Assembly (NCBI RefSeq): GCF_002575655.3
Contig: NC_053037.3
Span: 567,650,880-567,714,879, forward strand
DNA: 64,000 nt
Direction of reading: 5' to 3'
From: Aegilops tauschii subsp. strangulata
Taxonomy: Eukaryota; Streptophyta; Magnoliopsida; Poales; Poaceae
Position numbers and translations under genes: made by a program. The stretch's first letter is position 1, and every line of letters begins with the position of its first letter. Positions 1 through 9,571 of the stretch are shown piece after piece. The notes below the pieces were generated by a model. That model ran no database searches. It was not told the origin of the DNA and worked only from the letters and a program-made list of their open reading frames with translations.

Positions 1-2639
1 GAAAAATTAACTAAATTGATTTTAGCAATATATATATTTAGAAAATGTCAAAATATAAATAAAATTAAAACCATGTCTAGGAAGAATTTGGGAAAACTCA
101 TCATTGGAATATAAAAACCTAGTTCTGTAATGTAAAGATACACAACTACTATATACTCCCTCCGTCCCATAATATGAATGAAACAGTGCTACTGTGGAGT
201 ACATTGAAGCACTTTATGATATCCTTTAAAATCAGTTGGTACTTTGAAGCACAAGTGTATACTAAAAAGGAAAAGTAGTATTGCTCCTTTGCTCTTCCTC
301 TTTTTTTTGTGACACACCCATGATGAATCTTTTTTCTGTCAAGGTAGTACCAACACTCTATAATGATGAAAAGTACACATTTGAATTTACTCAAAACTGA
401 ACTCAATGGTAATACATATTATGTAGAACTCTAATAATTGTCTCTGACAATGTACCCAAATGTGCAATGATCTAGTGTAGCATATATGAAAAAAATGAAT
501 AACTGCGGTGGAGCCACATTAATATCATGCAAATTCTATATGATCGTGCAAAGCAAATGAAATGACCGTGAAGGACCATATCTAGTCATATAATTTAATA
601 TAATTATGGATGTTGCACAACAACATATCTCATATTGGCTATGGAAGTGCCAAGATAGGTCTTTATGGTGGTTGTTTTGAGGAACATAGCTGGTTTAGGT
701 GTTGGAGAACAAAGAGGAAGTCCTCTCACGTGGTTTGTATGTACCGAAAATGTTTGTGCCATCTCTAGAGGTGAGAGTGGGCAATGCTGGATATGGAAGA
801 GACTAGAAATATGGATGAAGTGGAAGTGCACAAAGTTTTTGAACTCATATTAGTCATAAAGAACTCAAATACTTAATACAAGCGTGATGCGACATTATCA
901 TAGAACTACTCGATCAAGTACTCTGAGGGGATAGTTTGGCGATGCAAAAGCCTGTTATGCGTCACGATCTAAACCAAAGTCGCCACTCACTTACAACTAC
1001 CACTTCGACGTGGTGCGACTTGAGTAACACTTATAAGTACCCAACTTATGTTTGTTATCGAAAGAAAGAGCACGATACCAAAATTAATAATAACATATTT
1101 CCACTAATTAGCACATACTCATTTACATACATGTTCATCTATTACTTCCACATGATCTCAAAACAATTGCAAATAATCCAGTTCTCAAGTTTATAACTCG
1201 TAGAAATTGTTCATGCAAGTTTTTAAATATACCACCAATGCGTACTTATCTATTTTAGTACCAACATATAATTTTATGAAAACAACCAATTTGTATCAAA
1301 CTCTATAAAACGATATAAGTGAAGCATAGTGAGTTTAAAGTGTTTCTAGTGGAGTGCATGCTACAAAAGATATAGGTGAATCGATAGAGTAATTCTATAT
1401 GAAGGTTGCAGTGCATATACTCTCTCTGATAATAAGGTCTCGGTGTCATGATCAACACATAAAAATGAAAATATACTCCAGGAACAACACATATTATGTG
1501 GACAAATAAAAACACAAGTCTAACTCAGGCAAACAAAATAATTATGGAGGAAGAAGGGGGAAGCATTGGGCATCCCCGATCTTAGATGTTTGAGACTCTC
1601 GAAAATATTTCTTGCGATGCCTTGGGCATCCCAAGCATCAACACATGTATATACTTATTCCTCTCATATTACTGTCTCAAAGGGGTCCTAAAAAGCTTCA
1701 TCCACACAAAACTTACACATGACTCATGAGATAGGTTAGTATAAATAACACTTAATACTTTTTGCAAAAAAAAAAACAATAACATTTAATACACAATCAT
1801 GCCTGGCTATAACATAATTGTCAAAATGTAATTCATTATTAGCTAATGCATGCTAACACAATCTAAGAAAAATTATGTACCTCTACAGGAACAATAAAAT
1901 TGCAAACATCAGTAGTTAAGCACAATTACAACAAAAATATGTCTAAACGGAGTAGTTTGTAAATATGTAAATGCTTGTTTTTATTTACATGTCTGCTTTT
2001 AAGTACACATTGTACATTTTCTGATAACACATCAGACATTTTTCTGTTACACGTTGAACATTTTTCCAATGAATGATGAACATTTATTCAAATACATGTT
2101 TTGATCATTTTTGGCGAGACATGTCCAACATTTATCAAATACACATTTTTTAAAAAAAATTGCCCAAACATTTATTTTGACATTGTATTAACATTTTTTT
2201 AAAAGACAGGAACATATTTTGAGAACATGTGAATTTTTTAATGTCAAGAAAATTATTTTTAATGACACACAACATTTATTCAAGTTACATATTTTTACAT
2301 TTTACAAAAAATAAAGTCATGATCATTTTCTCTATATGCATGAACTTTTTTGCTTCTTGCTACAAAGATTTTTTAAAATTATATGTTTTTTACATTGTAT
2401 AAACATTATTTAAGACATTTATCAAACATATTTTTTTGAAATGAGTAAACATTTTTTAAATGGCACGAAACGTATGTTTTTTATGCTATCGATATTTTCT
2501 AAAGGTTGTGTAAGCATTTTGTTTACAATGCCAGAATATTATTTAAATGTGCGATGAAAATTGTAGTAACATTTACTAAATTAATTTTTGAATAGATATA
2601 AAAATTGTCAAAATTTAAATAAAATATAAAATAATGCTA
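1..2639. other. AT-rich intergenic DNA, no gene seen
   Basis: No coding exon, RNA gene or complete transposon could be recognised. Short open frames here lack codon bias and recognisable domains. Near 155 there is one Stowaway-like end (CTCCCTCCGTCCCATAATAT) with no matching inverted end nearby, so it looks like a broken miniature element. From about 1980 to 2600 the DNA is full of degenerate ACATTT/GAACATTT words, typical of decayed DNA-transposon interiors in Triticeae; this last point is inference. Confidence 0.6.
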
Positions 2640-3985
2640 CTGGGCCGGCCCACTTCTTCAGCTCAAGGGATGTTTGGTCTCGCACTAAGGGAGACAAAGG
2701 AGCGCATGTTTGGGAAGATCCTATTTAGCGGTTTAGGCGTCTGTTAATGTGCATTACCCAACCGGGCGCCTTACTCCTTCAAGCTGGGCCGGCCAGTTTA
2801 GCTATTGTTTCTTTTTCTTATTTGTTTTTCTTGTTCTTAAATTTCGTGAATTGTTTCCCTAATCGGTCGAGTTTTTTTTTCTGAAATGATGATTTTTTTT
2901 CAATTTTGTGGACTTTTCTCAGAATTGTTGTGCTTTTTTTAAATCGATGAACTTTTTTCAAATTCAATGAATTTTTTAATATCAATGTTCTTTTAAATCA
3001 TTGAAACTTTTTTAGATTTTATCAACTTTTTCCAAATTTAATGATTTATTTCTATATCCATGAATTTTATTTCAAAATCAGTGAACATCGAACCATTTTT
3101 TGGAAACATTTTATCTCTTTAATTGTGCGTCCAAATCTCGAACCGTTTTCAGTGTTGGATTCATCGCATCGAGATCTTCACAACTAGATCCCATGTTGAT
3201 AGATTTTGATGAACTTTTTTAACGAAAAAAATTAGACAAAAAACCGAACCGGGAGCACGCTTTTTCCCTTTCCGAAAGAGTCACAACTGTGCCTCTCGCG
3301 GAAGCAAATGCATGCCTCCACGAGAAGTAAATATGTGCCTCTCACGACAGGAAAAAAACAGAAAACACATTTAGTTTTCCTTTTCCAATAGGCACGACTT
3401 TGCCTGTTGCAGAAGAAAAAAACATGTTTTTTTATTTCCGTTTCTTAAAGGCACGACTGTGCCTCTCGCAGAAGGAAAAACAAAAGAAAATGTTTTTTTT
3501 TGTTTCCGAGAGGAACGACTGTGCCTCTCGCGAAAGAAAAGAAAGAAAACCTTTTTGTTTCCGAGAGGCATGACTGCGCTTCTCGCGGAAGGAAGAAAAC
3601 TTGTTTTTTTGTGCTAATCTTTTTGTCTCCAAAATCTAAGAAAAACTGAGGGAAAACGAAAAACTCAAAAACCCCTGAAAAACAAAAAGCCGAAAAGTGT
3701 GCGGGAAATAAAAAATAAAAATCAGAGGGAACGCCGAGAGCGTGACACATGGCAGCAGCGGAGTGCGCTCCAAGTGGCGCGTTCTCAGCCCACCCCAGAT
3801 CACCCTTGCGGGGGCTCCTGAAGGAGTAGTCTTTGGTTAGTTGCTCACGCTCCCGGGAACCGGCTATGTGTCACCCACTGTGAGTCCTCCCACAGCTTAC
3901 CTGCAAGGGTAGGTATTGAGCCAGCCCAGTAACCGCGTTCCATCATCATGCGACACCATTTCAATTTTTTTCTTTTCTTCCATTT
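2640..3985. repeat. Relic repeat region with GC-richer flanks
   Basis: A GC-richer block at 2640-2800 (starting TGGGCCGGCCCA) and another at 3725-3960 flank an AT-rich core with repeated GAACTTTTT/AATTTTTT words and a tandem array. The arrangement resembles the long arms and core of a non-autonomous Mutator-like element. I could not pair the two ends as inverted repeats or find a target duplication, so the class is only a guess. Confidence 0.35.
3276..3612. repeat. Minisatellite, ~55-62 bp unit
   Basis: The phrase GCACGACTGTGCCTCTCGCG, with variants, recurs about every 55-62 bases at roughly 3278, 3392, 3451, 3510 and 3567, separated by purine-rich A/G filler and TTTGTTTCCGAGAGG. Each phrase is itself partly palindromic (GAGGCAC...GTGCCTC). 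Translations of this block in any frame are low-complexity artefacts. Confidence 0.7.
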
Positions 3986-3992
3986 TTATTCA

Positions 3993-4021
3993 TATTATAT
4001 ATATATATATATATATATATA
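3993..4021. repeat. (TA)n microsatellite
   Basis: An uninterrupted run of alternating T and A about 29 bases long. Confidence 0.85.
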
Positions 4022-5218
4022 ACTTTTAATATATATTGCTATTTTTATTTTGTTTATATTTTAGAATATATTACAAAAGATAATTTAGATATTTTTGAAA
4101 TAAAATTGACCTTACATTAAAAATGTTAAACATGTATAATTGTTTAATGTATACAAAAATATGCAATATCAATAAAAAAATATATTACTTATGTGAATTT
4201 AATATGTGTAATCATGTGTATGAAAATTGTTTCTGACATTTGAAAAATGCTCATGTTAAAAAATGAACATGCATTTAAAAACATGTTAAATTTATGCAAA
4301 TCTTCACAAGTTCCGAAAATATATATTTAGTAAAAATTATTAGCAAAATTTAAATTTCTTTCCACAGTTTAGGAAAAAGTTTCTATCGTTAAAAAATACC
4401 CAGTGTGTATTTCAAAATGTTTGAAATGTCTTGAACAAATTTTAGATGTATGTAAAAAGGGAAATAAAAAATTATATTTGAAAAATGTTAATCATGAATT
4501 TAAGAAATGTGAAATCTTACTATTATATACAAAAATGCGTAATGCGTATGAAAATGTAGACATGCATTGAAAAAAAAGAATGACAAAAGGCTAAAATTCA
4601 ATGAAAACCAGAGAAAATTAGTTTAAACTAAAGAAAGAAGTAAAAAAGGAAAAAGTAAGCAAGAAAACCATGGAAAAAAGAAACATAAAAAAGTAAAGGA
4701 AATAAAACCAAGAAAGACCAAAAAACAAAAAAAGGGAAAATTGAAAATTAAAAACTAGAAAAACCAGCGAAAACCATAGAAAACTGGTCTCAAACAATGG
4801 AAAAAATAGAAGAATAGAAAAACAAAAGAAAAAAGGACTGGCGCCACTCTACCGTGCTGGGTCGGGCTACAAGCGTCCGTCTTTACTTTCTTTCTTTTGA
4901 CTGCTCCATGCACAAGTAGAAGCCGTTCCAGGGCAAGAAGAAGCCATTTTGGATGGGATAATACGGTTGTTGGAGCTCTCGGGCTGCCATTTTTCTTCCA
5001 AAACCACTATTACAGGAATTTTAAAAAAATCTGCACTAATTTGAAAACTTTCATAAATTTAAAAATCATTCTAGAAATTTAGCAATCTTACTATTTTGTA
5101 AGATTACAAAAATGTTTGTGTATTTAGAACTTATAGAATAAAAAATATACTTAAAGTTTTAGAAAATGTTCACGAAGTACAAAAAAGTTCATGATTAAAA
5201 TAAGGAAAACTCTTCTAA
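4022..5218. other. AT-rich intergenic DNA, no gene seen
   Basis: Very AT-rich sequence with a purine-rich stretch at 4560-4840 and a short GC-richer island at 4835-4990. No open frame carries a recognisable domain and no complete element was found. Confidence 0.55.
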
Positions 5219-5764
5219 TCAACCGGCTGATTTCTGGGTCCATCCGCCGCTTCGCTCGTGTGACACCTGTTCACGTGACGTGGTGCCCATGGCTCCCTCT
5301 ACCTTATCCAACCTCAACCACTTATTCCTTATCCTGAGCATTCTCTTGCCCACCTGCAAGGCTGCAACATTCTACCTCTCGCTCTCCTACATCTGACTGC
5401 ACAGCAAGGTAGCCATCAACTATCTCCGTTCATGTCTTGCAGCTCCTTCACCACGGCTAGGCGCAAATCTGGTGGTGACCTTGCAAGCTGTAACACATGG
5501 TGGGTCTGTAGCAGCAGCGGCGGGGCGTTCCCTGGCTTGCGGCAGGGGCAGCAGTGCTTGCAACTGCAGATGACGGTCATCTGCTGCCTCCACCACGACC
5601 ACCAGTCGTCGTAGGTCCATCGGTCGCCGTGGAGCATCTGGCTCTGCTTGGTACGGCTGTCGACGACCTCCTCCCATCGCCCCCGACCATCACCGACCAC
5701 CCCCTATCGCAATTGCAATGACAGAGCTGAAAAAGACGAGGCGAACGGCGGCAGCGTGGTGTTT

Positions 5765-6048
5765 CTGCCACATGATTTTCATTGCAAATTTTCTGCAACA
5801 TCACGTGTGTTGCAGAAATTCCTTCCGCAACAACTCCTGTGTTGCAAAAAAAGTGAAGATAAAAAAATCCGCAACATCTTTGTGGCAAAAATTCTGTAAC
5901 AATACCTCTGTTGCAAAAAGAAAATTCTGCAACAAGATCTCTGTTGCAAAAAAAAAAATTGTAACAAGACTTCTATTGCAAAAATAAAATTCTGCAACAA
6001 GACCTCTGTTGCAAAAAAAAAATCTGCAACAAGACTTTTGTTGCAATG
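5765..6048. repeat. Tandem array, GCAACAAGA...TTGCAAAAA unit
   Basis: About eight degenerate units of roughly 33-37 bases, each pairing a GCAACAAGA-like word with CTGTTGCAAAAAA. Every unit is a small imperfect inverted repeat (GCAACA...TGTTGC), so the array could fold as a series of hairpins. It lies inside the element at 5219-7087. Confidence 0.75.
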
Positions 6049-6085
6049 ATGGAGGCGTAGATTGGCCGCTCGATACGCTACATCT

Positions 6086-6209
6086 GACGGCTCGCGACCC
6101 GGCTTATCTTTTTGAAAGATCAGCCGGCGGACGCGTAGCGTCGCCCTTAGGGAGTGCTACGCGTCGGCCGGTGGATCTTTTCAGAAGATCCGCCGCCTCG
6201 CGAGCCGTC
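6086..6209. repeat. Long imperfect palindrome, two 54-nt arms
   Basis: The left arm (6086-6139, starting GACGGCTCGCGA and ending GACGCGTAGC) is matched by the reverse complement of 6156-6209. The loop is about 16 bases. By eye roughly 85 percent of arm positions pair. It sits between the two tandem arrays of the 5219-7087 element. Confidence 0.75.
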
Positions 6210-6239
6210 CGATCTAGGCTGCTCACCGTGCGATCGCTC

Positions 6240-6535
6240 TTTACAACAAGAGTATTGACTATTGCAACAAGACCTTTGTTTCAGAAACATGTCGGTGACT
6301 ATTGCAACAAGAGCTTTGTTTCAGAAACACGTTGGCGACTATTGAAACAAGAGCTTTGTTTCGGAAACATATCAGCGACTATTGCGACAAGAGTTTTGTT
6401 TCAGAAACATTGGTGACGTTGCAAGTCTCTTCGTGCATGATCCCTCTTTGCAGCAAGAGCCTTGTTTTAGAAACATTGTTGACTATTGCAACAAGACCTA
6501 TGTTTTAGAAACATTGATGGTGTTGCAAAAGCATC
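6240..6535. repeat. Tandem array, ~45-bp GCAACAAGAGCTTTG unit
   Basis: Units built of CTATTGCAACAAGAGCTTTG plus TTTCAGAAACAT and a variable GTCGGTGA-like spacer recur about every 44-50 bases, six to seven times, becoming less regular to the right. The GCAACAAGA word is shared with the neighbouring array at 5765-6048, so the two arrays may have a common origin. Confidence 0.75.
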
Positions 6536-7087
6536 TACGAACGGTGCTTAACTCCCGCGGATGGCGATAGCCTGCCACCGGCCCGTAAACACGCCACACA
6601 GGGCCGGGAGGGATCCATCAGCAAGGGCTCTCCCGACATCGACAACGCCGACAAAGAGGCCGTGCGCTGCACCGCAACACCAGGAAAGCTCGCGCCCGAA
6701 GCTTCTGCGCCGCTCGGTGATCCCACTGCCCACCGGCGAGCCCTCTCTCTCTCCTCCTTCTCCTCTTCACGGGAACCGTGCAGTCGTCATCGAGTCCTTC
6801 ATCTCCGGCTGCTTTCCCAGCGAGCTCGGGCCAGATTCGGCGCCCAGGGTAGAAGAGATCTGAGCGGCGGGGCGACCGGCTGGACGGTGTGAGCGGCAGC
6901 GGCGCCCAACTTCCAGTGCCCCGTCCGCTCTGCACCATGAGAGAAGAGATGCGAGAGAATAGTGTGGGGAAGAACAGTTGGGCGTTGGTTCAGAAATCGG
7001 GGGAAGGTGGAGACGTACATCAGGCCCACATGGACACGTGTTGCACAACGAAGAAGGCGGACGCGAAGTTTCTTTTCAGCCGGTTGA

Positions 7088-8415
7088 CGCTGAGCGTTTT
7101 CCTTATTCTTATTAAAAATGTTCTGTAATTTATAAAATATTTATTATAAACTCAAGAAAGAAAGAGGAAATGAAGGTAAAAAAGTAAAAAAGAAAGAAAA
7201 GTTATAAGAAGAAAGATGCCACCCACTTCACACTGGAATCTGCGTTTACTTGGCAACTGTATGTTACACAAGAATAGAAAATCGCGACATAGATGACACT
7301 CATTGCGTCAAGTTTTTGATAAAGGACGACCGTCATGGGCCATGCCTAGTACCGAAGTGCGACGATTTTTTACGTTCGTTCAACACCGCTCAGTTTTGCA
7401 ATGATTATACATGGTTCCTTTCGATGATGTTTCGATTTTTTTACATCCATTTTTTTAGGTTTTCTCTTTTCTGTACTTCTTTGTACTTATTATTTTTTTA
7501 TTTTATTTTCTATCATTTCCCTTTCTTTAGAGCATGTTCCAAATTTTAAGTATGTTTACGTTTTTATGGAAAAGAATGCTCACTCATTTAAACAATTCAT
7601 GAATCTTCAAAAGTGTTCATAAATTTTAGAAAATGTTCAAATTTTGAAGTTCACTTTATTTTGGAAAAAATGTTCATAATTTCTTAAAAAAATAAGTTTC
7701 TTTCTATTGTTGGTGAGTTTGGCAGCTGGCACCTAAGTCTTATGTCCAAGCCATCTGCATGTGTTGCTGCCCAATTGATAGTATCATCCATGTGAATGTG
7801 TGTTTGGTCTTCACATTGCCTTGATCTATGTAGATGCATCCACCATTTTATGTTGGCCATTTTGCCTTGATGTGGACGAATCCCGATCACGTGTCATTTG
7901 GGCTCACTTCTAGTGTCATTGTCGGCTGATCCTTGGACATCATTGTTTCCACATATTGCTTTTTTACTATTCCTTTTTGCCTCCTCATCATATGTAAAAG
8001 GCTAAATTCCTATCTTGCTATCAAACATCATTGTACCGTCGATGCCGTATCAAAGCTTCACTACCACCACTAAGAACATCACTTTTCTCGATATAACTAT
8101 TGTTTTGTGTGGTGTGACAGGGATCACCCTACGCTTGCTACTCCTTTATCGGGACAACATTTGTTTGGTGCCCACGCACAAGACTTTGCAAACTAGTACA
8201 AACCAGTTCAAATAAGACTAATCATCACACATGGTCGGCTCGTTAGCGTTTGCGAAACAATTCTCGCATACACATGGTGATTTACATGCGTTAAATTAAG
8301 AAACCCACTGCCTTAGAAAATGTAGAGATAAGGGATGCATTCATGTAGAGAAAAGATCACAAACTTGGTCCTTACTGAAAGTCCTGGGAGAAGCTCAGGA
8401 CAAGGACAGTACATG

Positions 8416-8417
<2 letters not shown>
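7088..8417. other. Intergenic DNA, no gene seen
   Basis: Mixed AT-rich sequence with no recognisable gene, RNA or transposon end. The longer open frames, such as those at 7250-7549 and 7684-7890, have no domain and no splice context. Confidence 0.5.

Positions 8418-8418
<1 letters not shown>

Positions 8419-8496
<78 letters not shown>
8419..8496. repeat. (GA)39 microsatellite
   Basis: A perfect run of about 39 GA dinucleotides. Arg-Glu and Ser-Leu open frames across it are artefacts of the repeat. Confidence 0.95.
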
Positions 8497-8500
<4 letters not shown>

Positions 8501-8869
8501 CGCATGAGTCCATGATGATTGATGAGCCACGAGAAGGATCACCATGTAGATTGCCTTGGGGTCGCCAGTGGGGGTGGGGGTGGAGGAGAGCCATTTTTCG
8601 ATCAAGTTTTTTTTAATAAACACATCCTTTCTTTATAATGATATAATAGAAATGTCAGGATGAAGAATTTGAAATAGGGGCAACATATGCTCCTGGATAA
8701 ATAGTAAAATCATAAAAATATTTTAAATAAAAATTGTTTTCGTTCTTTCTACAATATAGATGCTCGCGCCTTTCAACTACGTGCAAGTTTTATGAAGAAA
8801 TGCTTTATTTGATACTCTAAAAATAACCATCACTCTAAAAAGTCAGTTCTGTAAGCTCCATATTTGTTA

Positions 8870-9344
8870 CTCCCTCCGTCCAACAATATAAGAGCATTTT
8901 TGACACTAGCGTAGTGTAAAAAACACTTGAAAATGCATGGATGAACCCGGGTACATATGATCTCACTTCGGAAAACACATTCCTAAATGTCAAAAAAAAA
9001 TGAAGAAGTTGCATGCATACACCTACGCGTTCTATGTGCACATATGAAGTTTTGCGGAAAAACAACTTTTATATTGGCGTGTACAAAAAAGACAAAAAAA
9101 GTGTCGTCGAATGTTATTTAGAAGCACTGAAAATTGCCTTTTTTGCGAAGGCAAAATAAAAACACATTTTCTTTGCAAAACTTTGTGCCCGTACACATAT
9201 TTATGAAGATGTACTCATGAAATTTTATTTTGTAATTTTTGAAAATTTTAAAACATGTTTAAAATGCATTTTTAAAAAGTGGGTTCATATGTACCTAGGT
9301 TCAGGTAGTGCCTACTCCAAAAATGCTGTTCTACGACGGGGAAG
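8870..9344. mobile_element. Stowaway-type MITE with a nested insertion
   Basis: The left end CTCCCTCCGTCCAACAATAT follows a TA at 8868-8869. A decayed complement, ending GACGGGGAAG, precedes a TA at 9345-9346. Next to the left end is AGAGCATTTTTGACACTAG, and next to the right end is its partner AAAAATGCTGTTCT. The core (about 8939-9308) appears to be a second element: GATGAACCCGGGTACATATGA at its left is matched in inverse by TCATATGTACCTAGGTTCAG at its right. Stowaway elements are Tc1/mariner-related MITEs with TA target duplications. Confidence 0.55.
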
Positions 9345-9571
9345 TATTTCCCACACATGCCAAAGACACATTTTTTTATTGAAGTTTTTTTATTGAGAAA
9401 CTGGCAGGAGCGCTGCCTTTCATTTTTATTAAAGTTACATATACATATAAGATGTGAATTATGTACGTGCATAAAAAATGCTTTTTTGTATCGATAATAT
9501 CAACAGTTTCACCATGGAATCATTAATTTTCTCTTGGGAGAATATCCAACAATCCGTTTTTTGCCCTGCAG
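9345..9571 (-). mobile_element. Possible LINE 3' scrap
   Basis: On the minus strand the segment near 9378-9440 reads AAAATGAAAGGCAGCGCTCC followed by CTGCCAGTTTCTC and an A-rich tail, which resembles a grass LINE 3' end. Nothing coding is left of it. The rest up to 9571 is unassigned. Confidence 0.35.

Larger units (their letters stand above)
5219..7087. mobile_element. TIR DNA element with GC-rich interior (Mutator-like?)
   Basis: The left end starts TCAACCGGCTGA and the right end is its complement, TCAGCCGGTTGA. The similarity continues inward for about 60 bases: both arms share TCCGCC, a TTCG word, a GTGTG/GTGCA word and CACGTG-like sequence in the same order. The interior has GC-rich blocks (about 5400-5740, 6060-6235, 6540-7000) separated by two tandem arrays. 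Long arms around GC-rich cargo resemble a Pack-MULE, but no 8-11-bp target duplication was found. Open frames in the GC-rich parts have no recognisable domain. The element itself is well supported; its superfamily is inference. Confidence 0.6.

Noticed and set aside
3371..3750. Minus-strand Phe/Ser-rich open frames
   Set aside because: They arise from the purine-rich minisatellite and change frame between units.
5765..6535. Evenly spaced short repeats resembling a CRISPR array
   Set aside because: Units are degenerate with no distinct unique spacers, there are no cas genes, and the window is plant nuclear DNA. They are tandem satellite-like arrays.
8313..8616. Long Ser-Leu or Arg-Glu open frames
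   Set aside because: They are translations of the (GA)n microsatellite and have no independent support.
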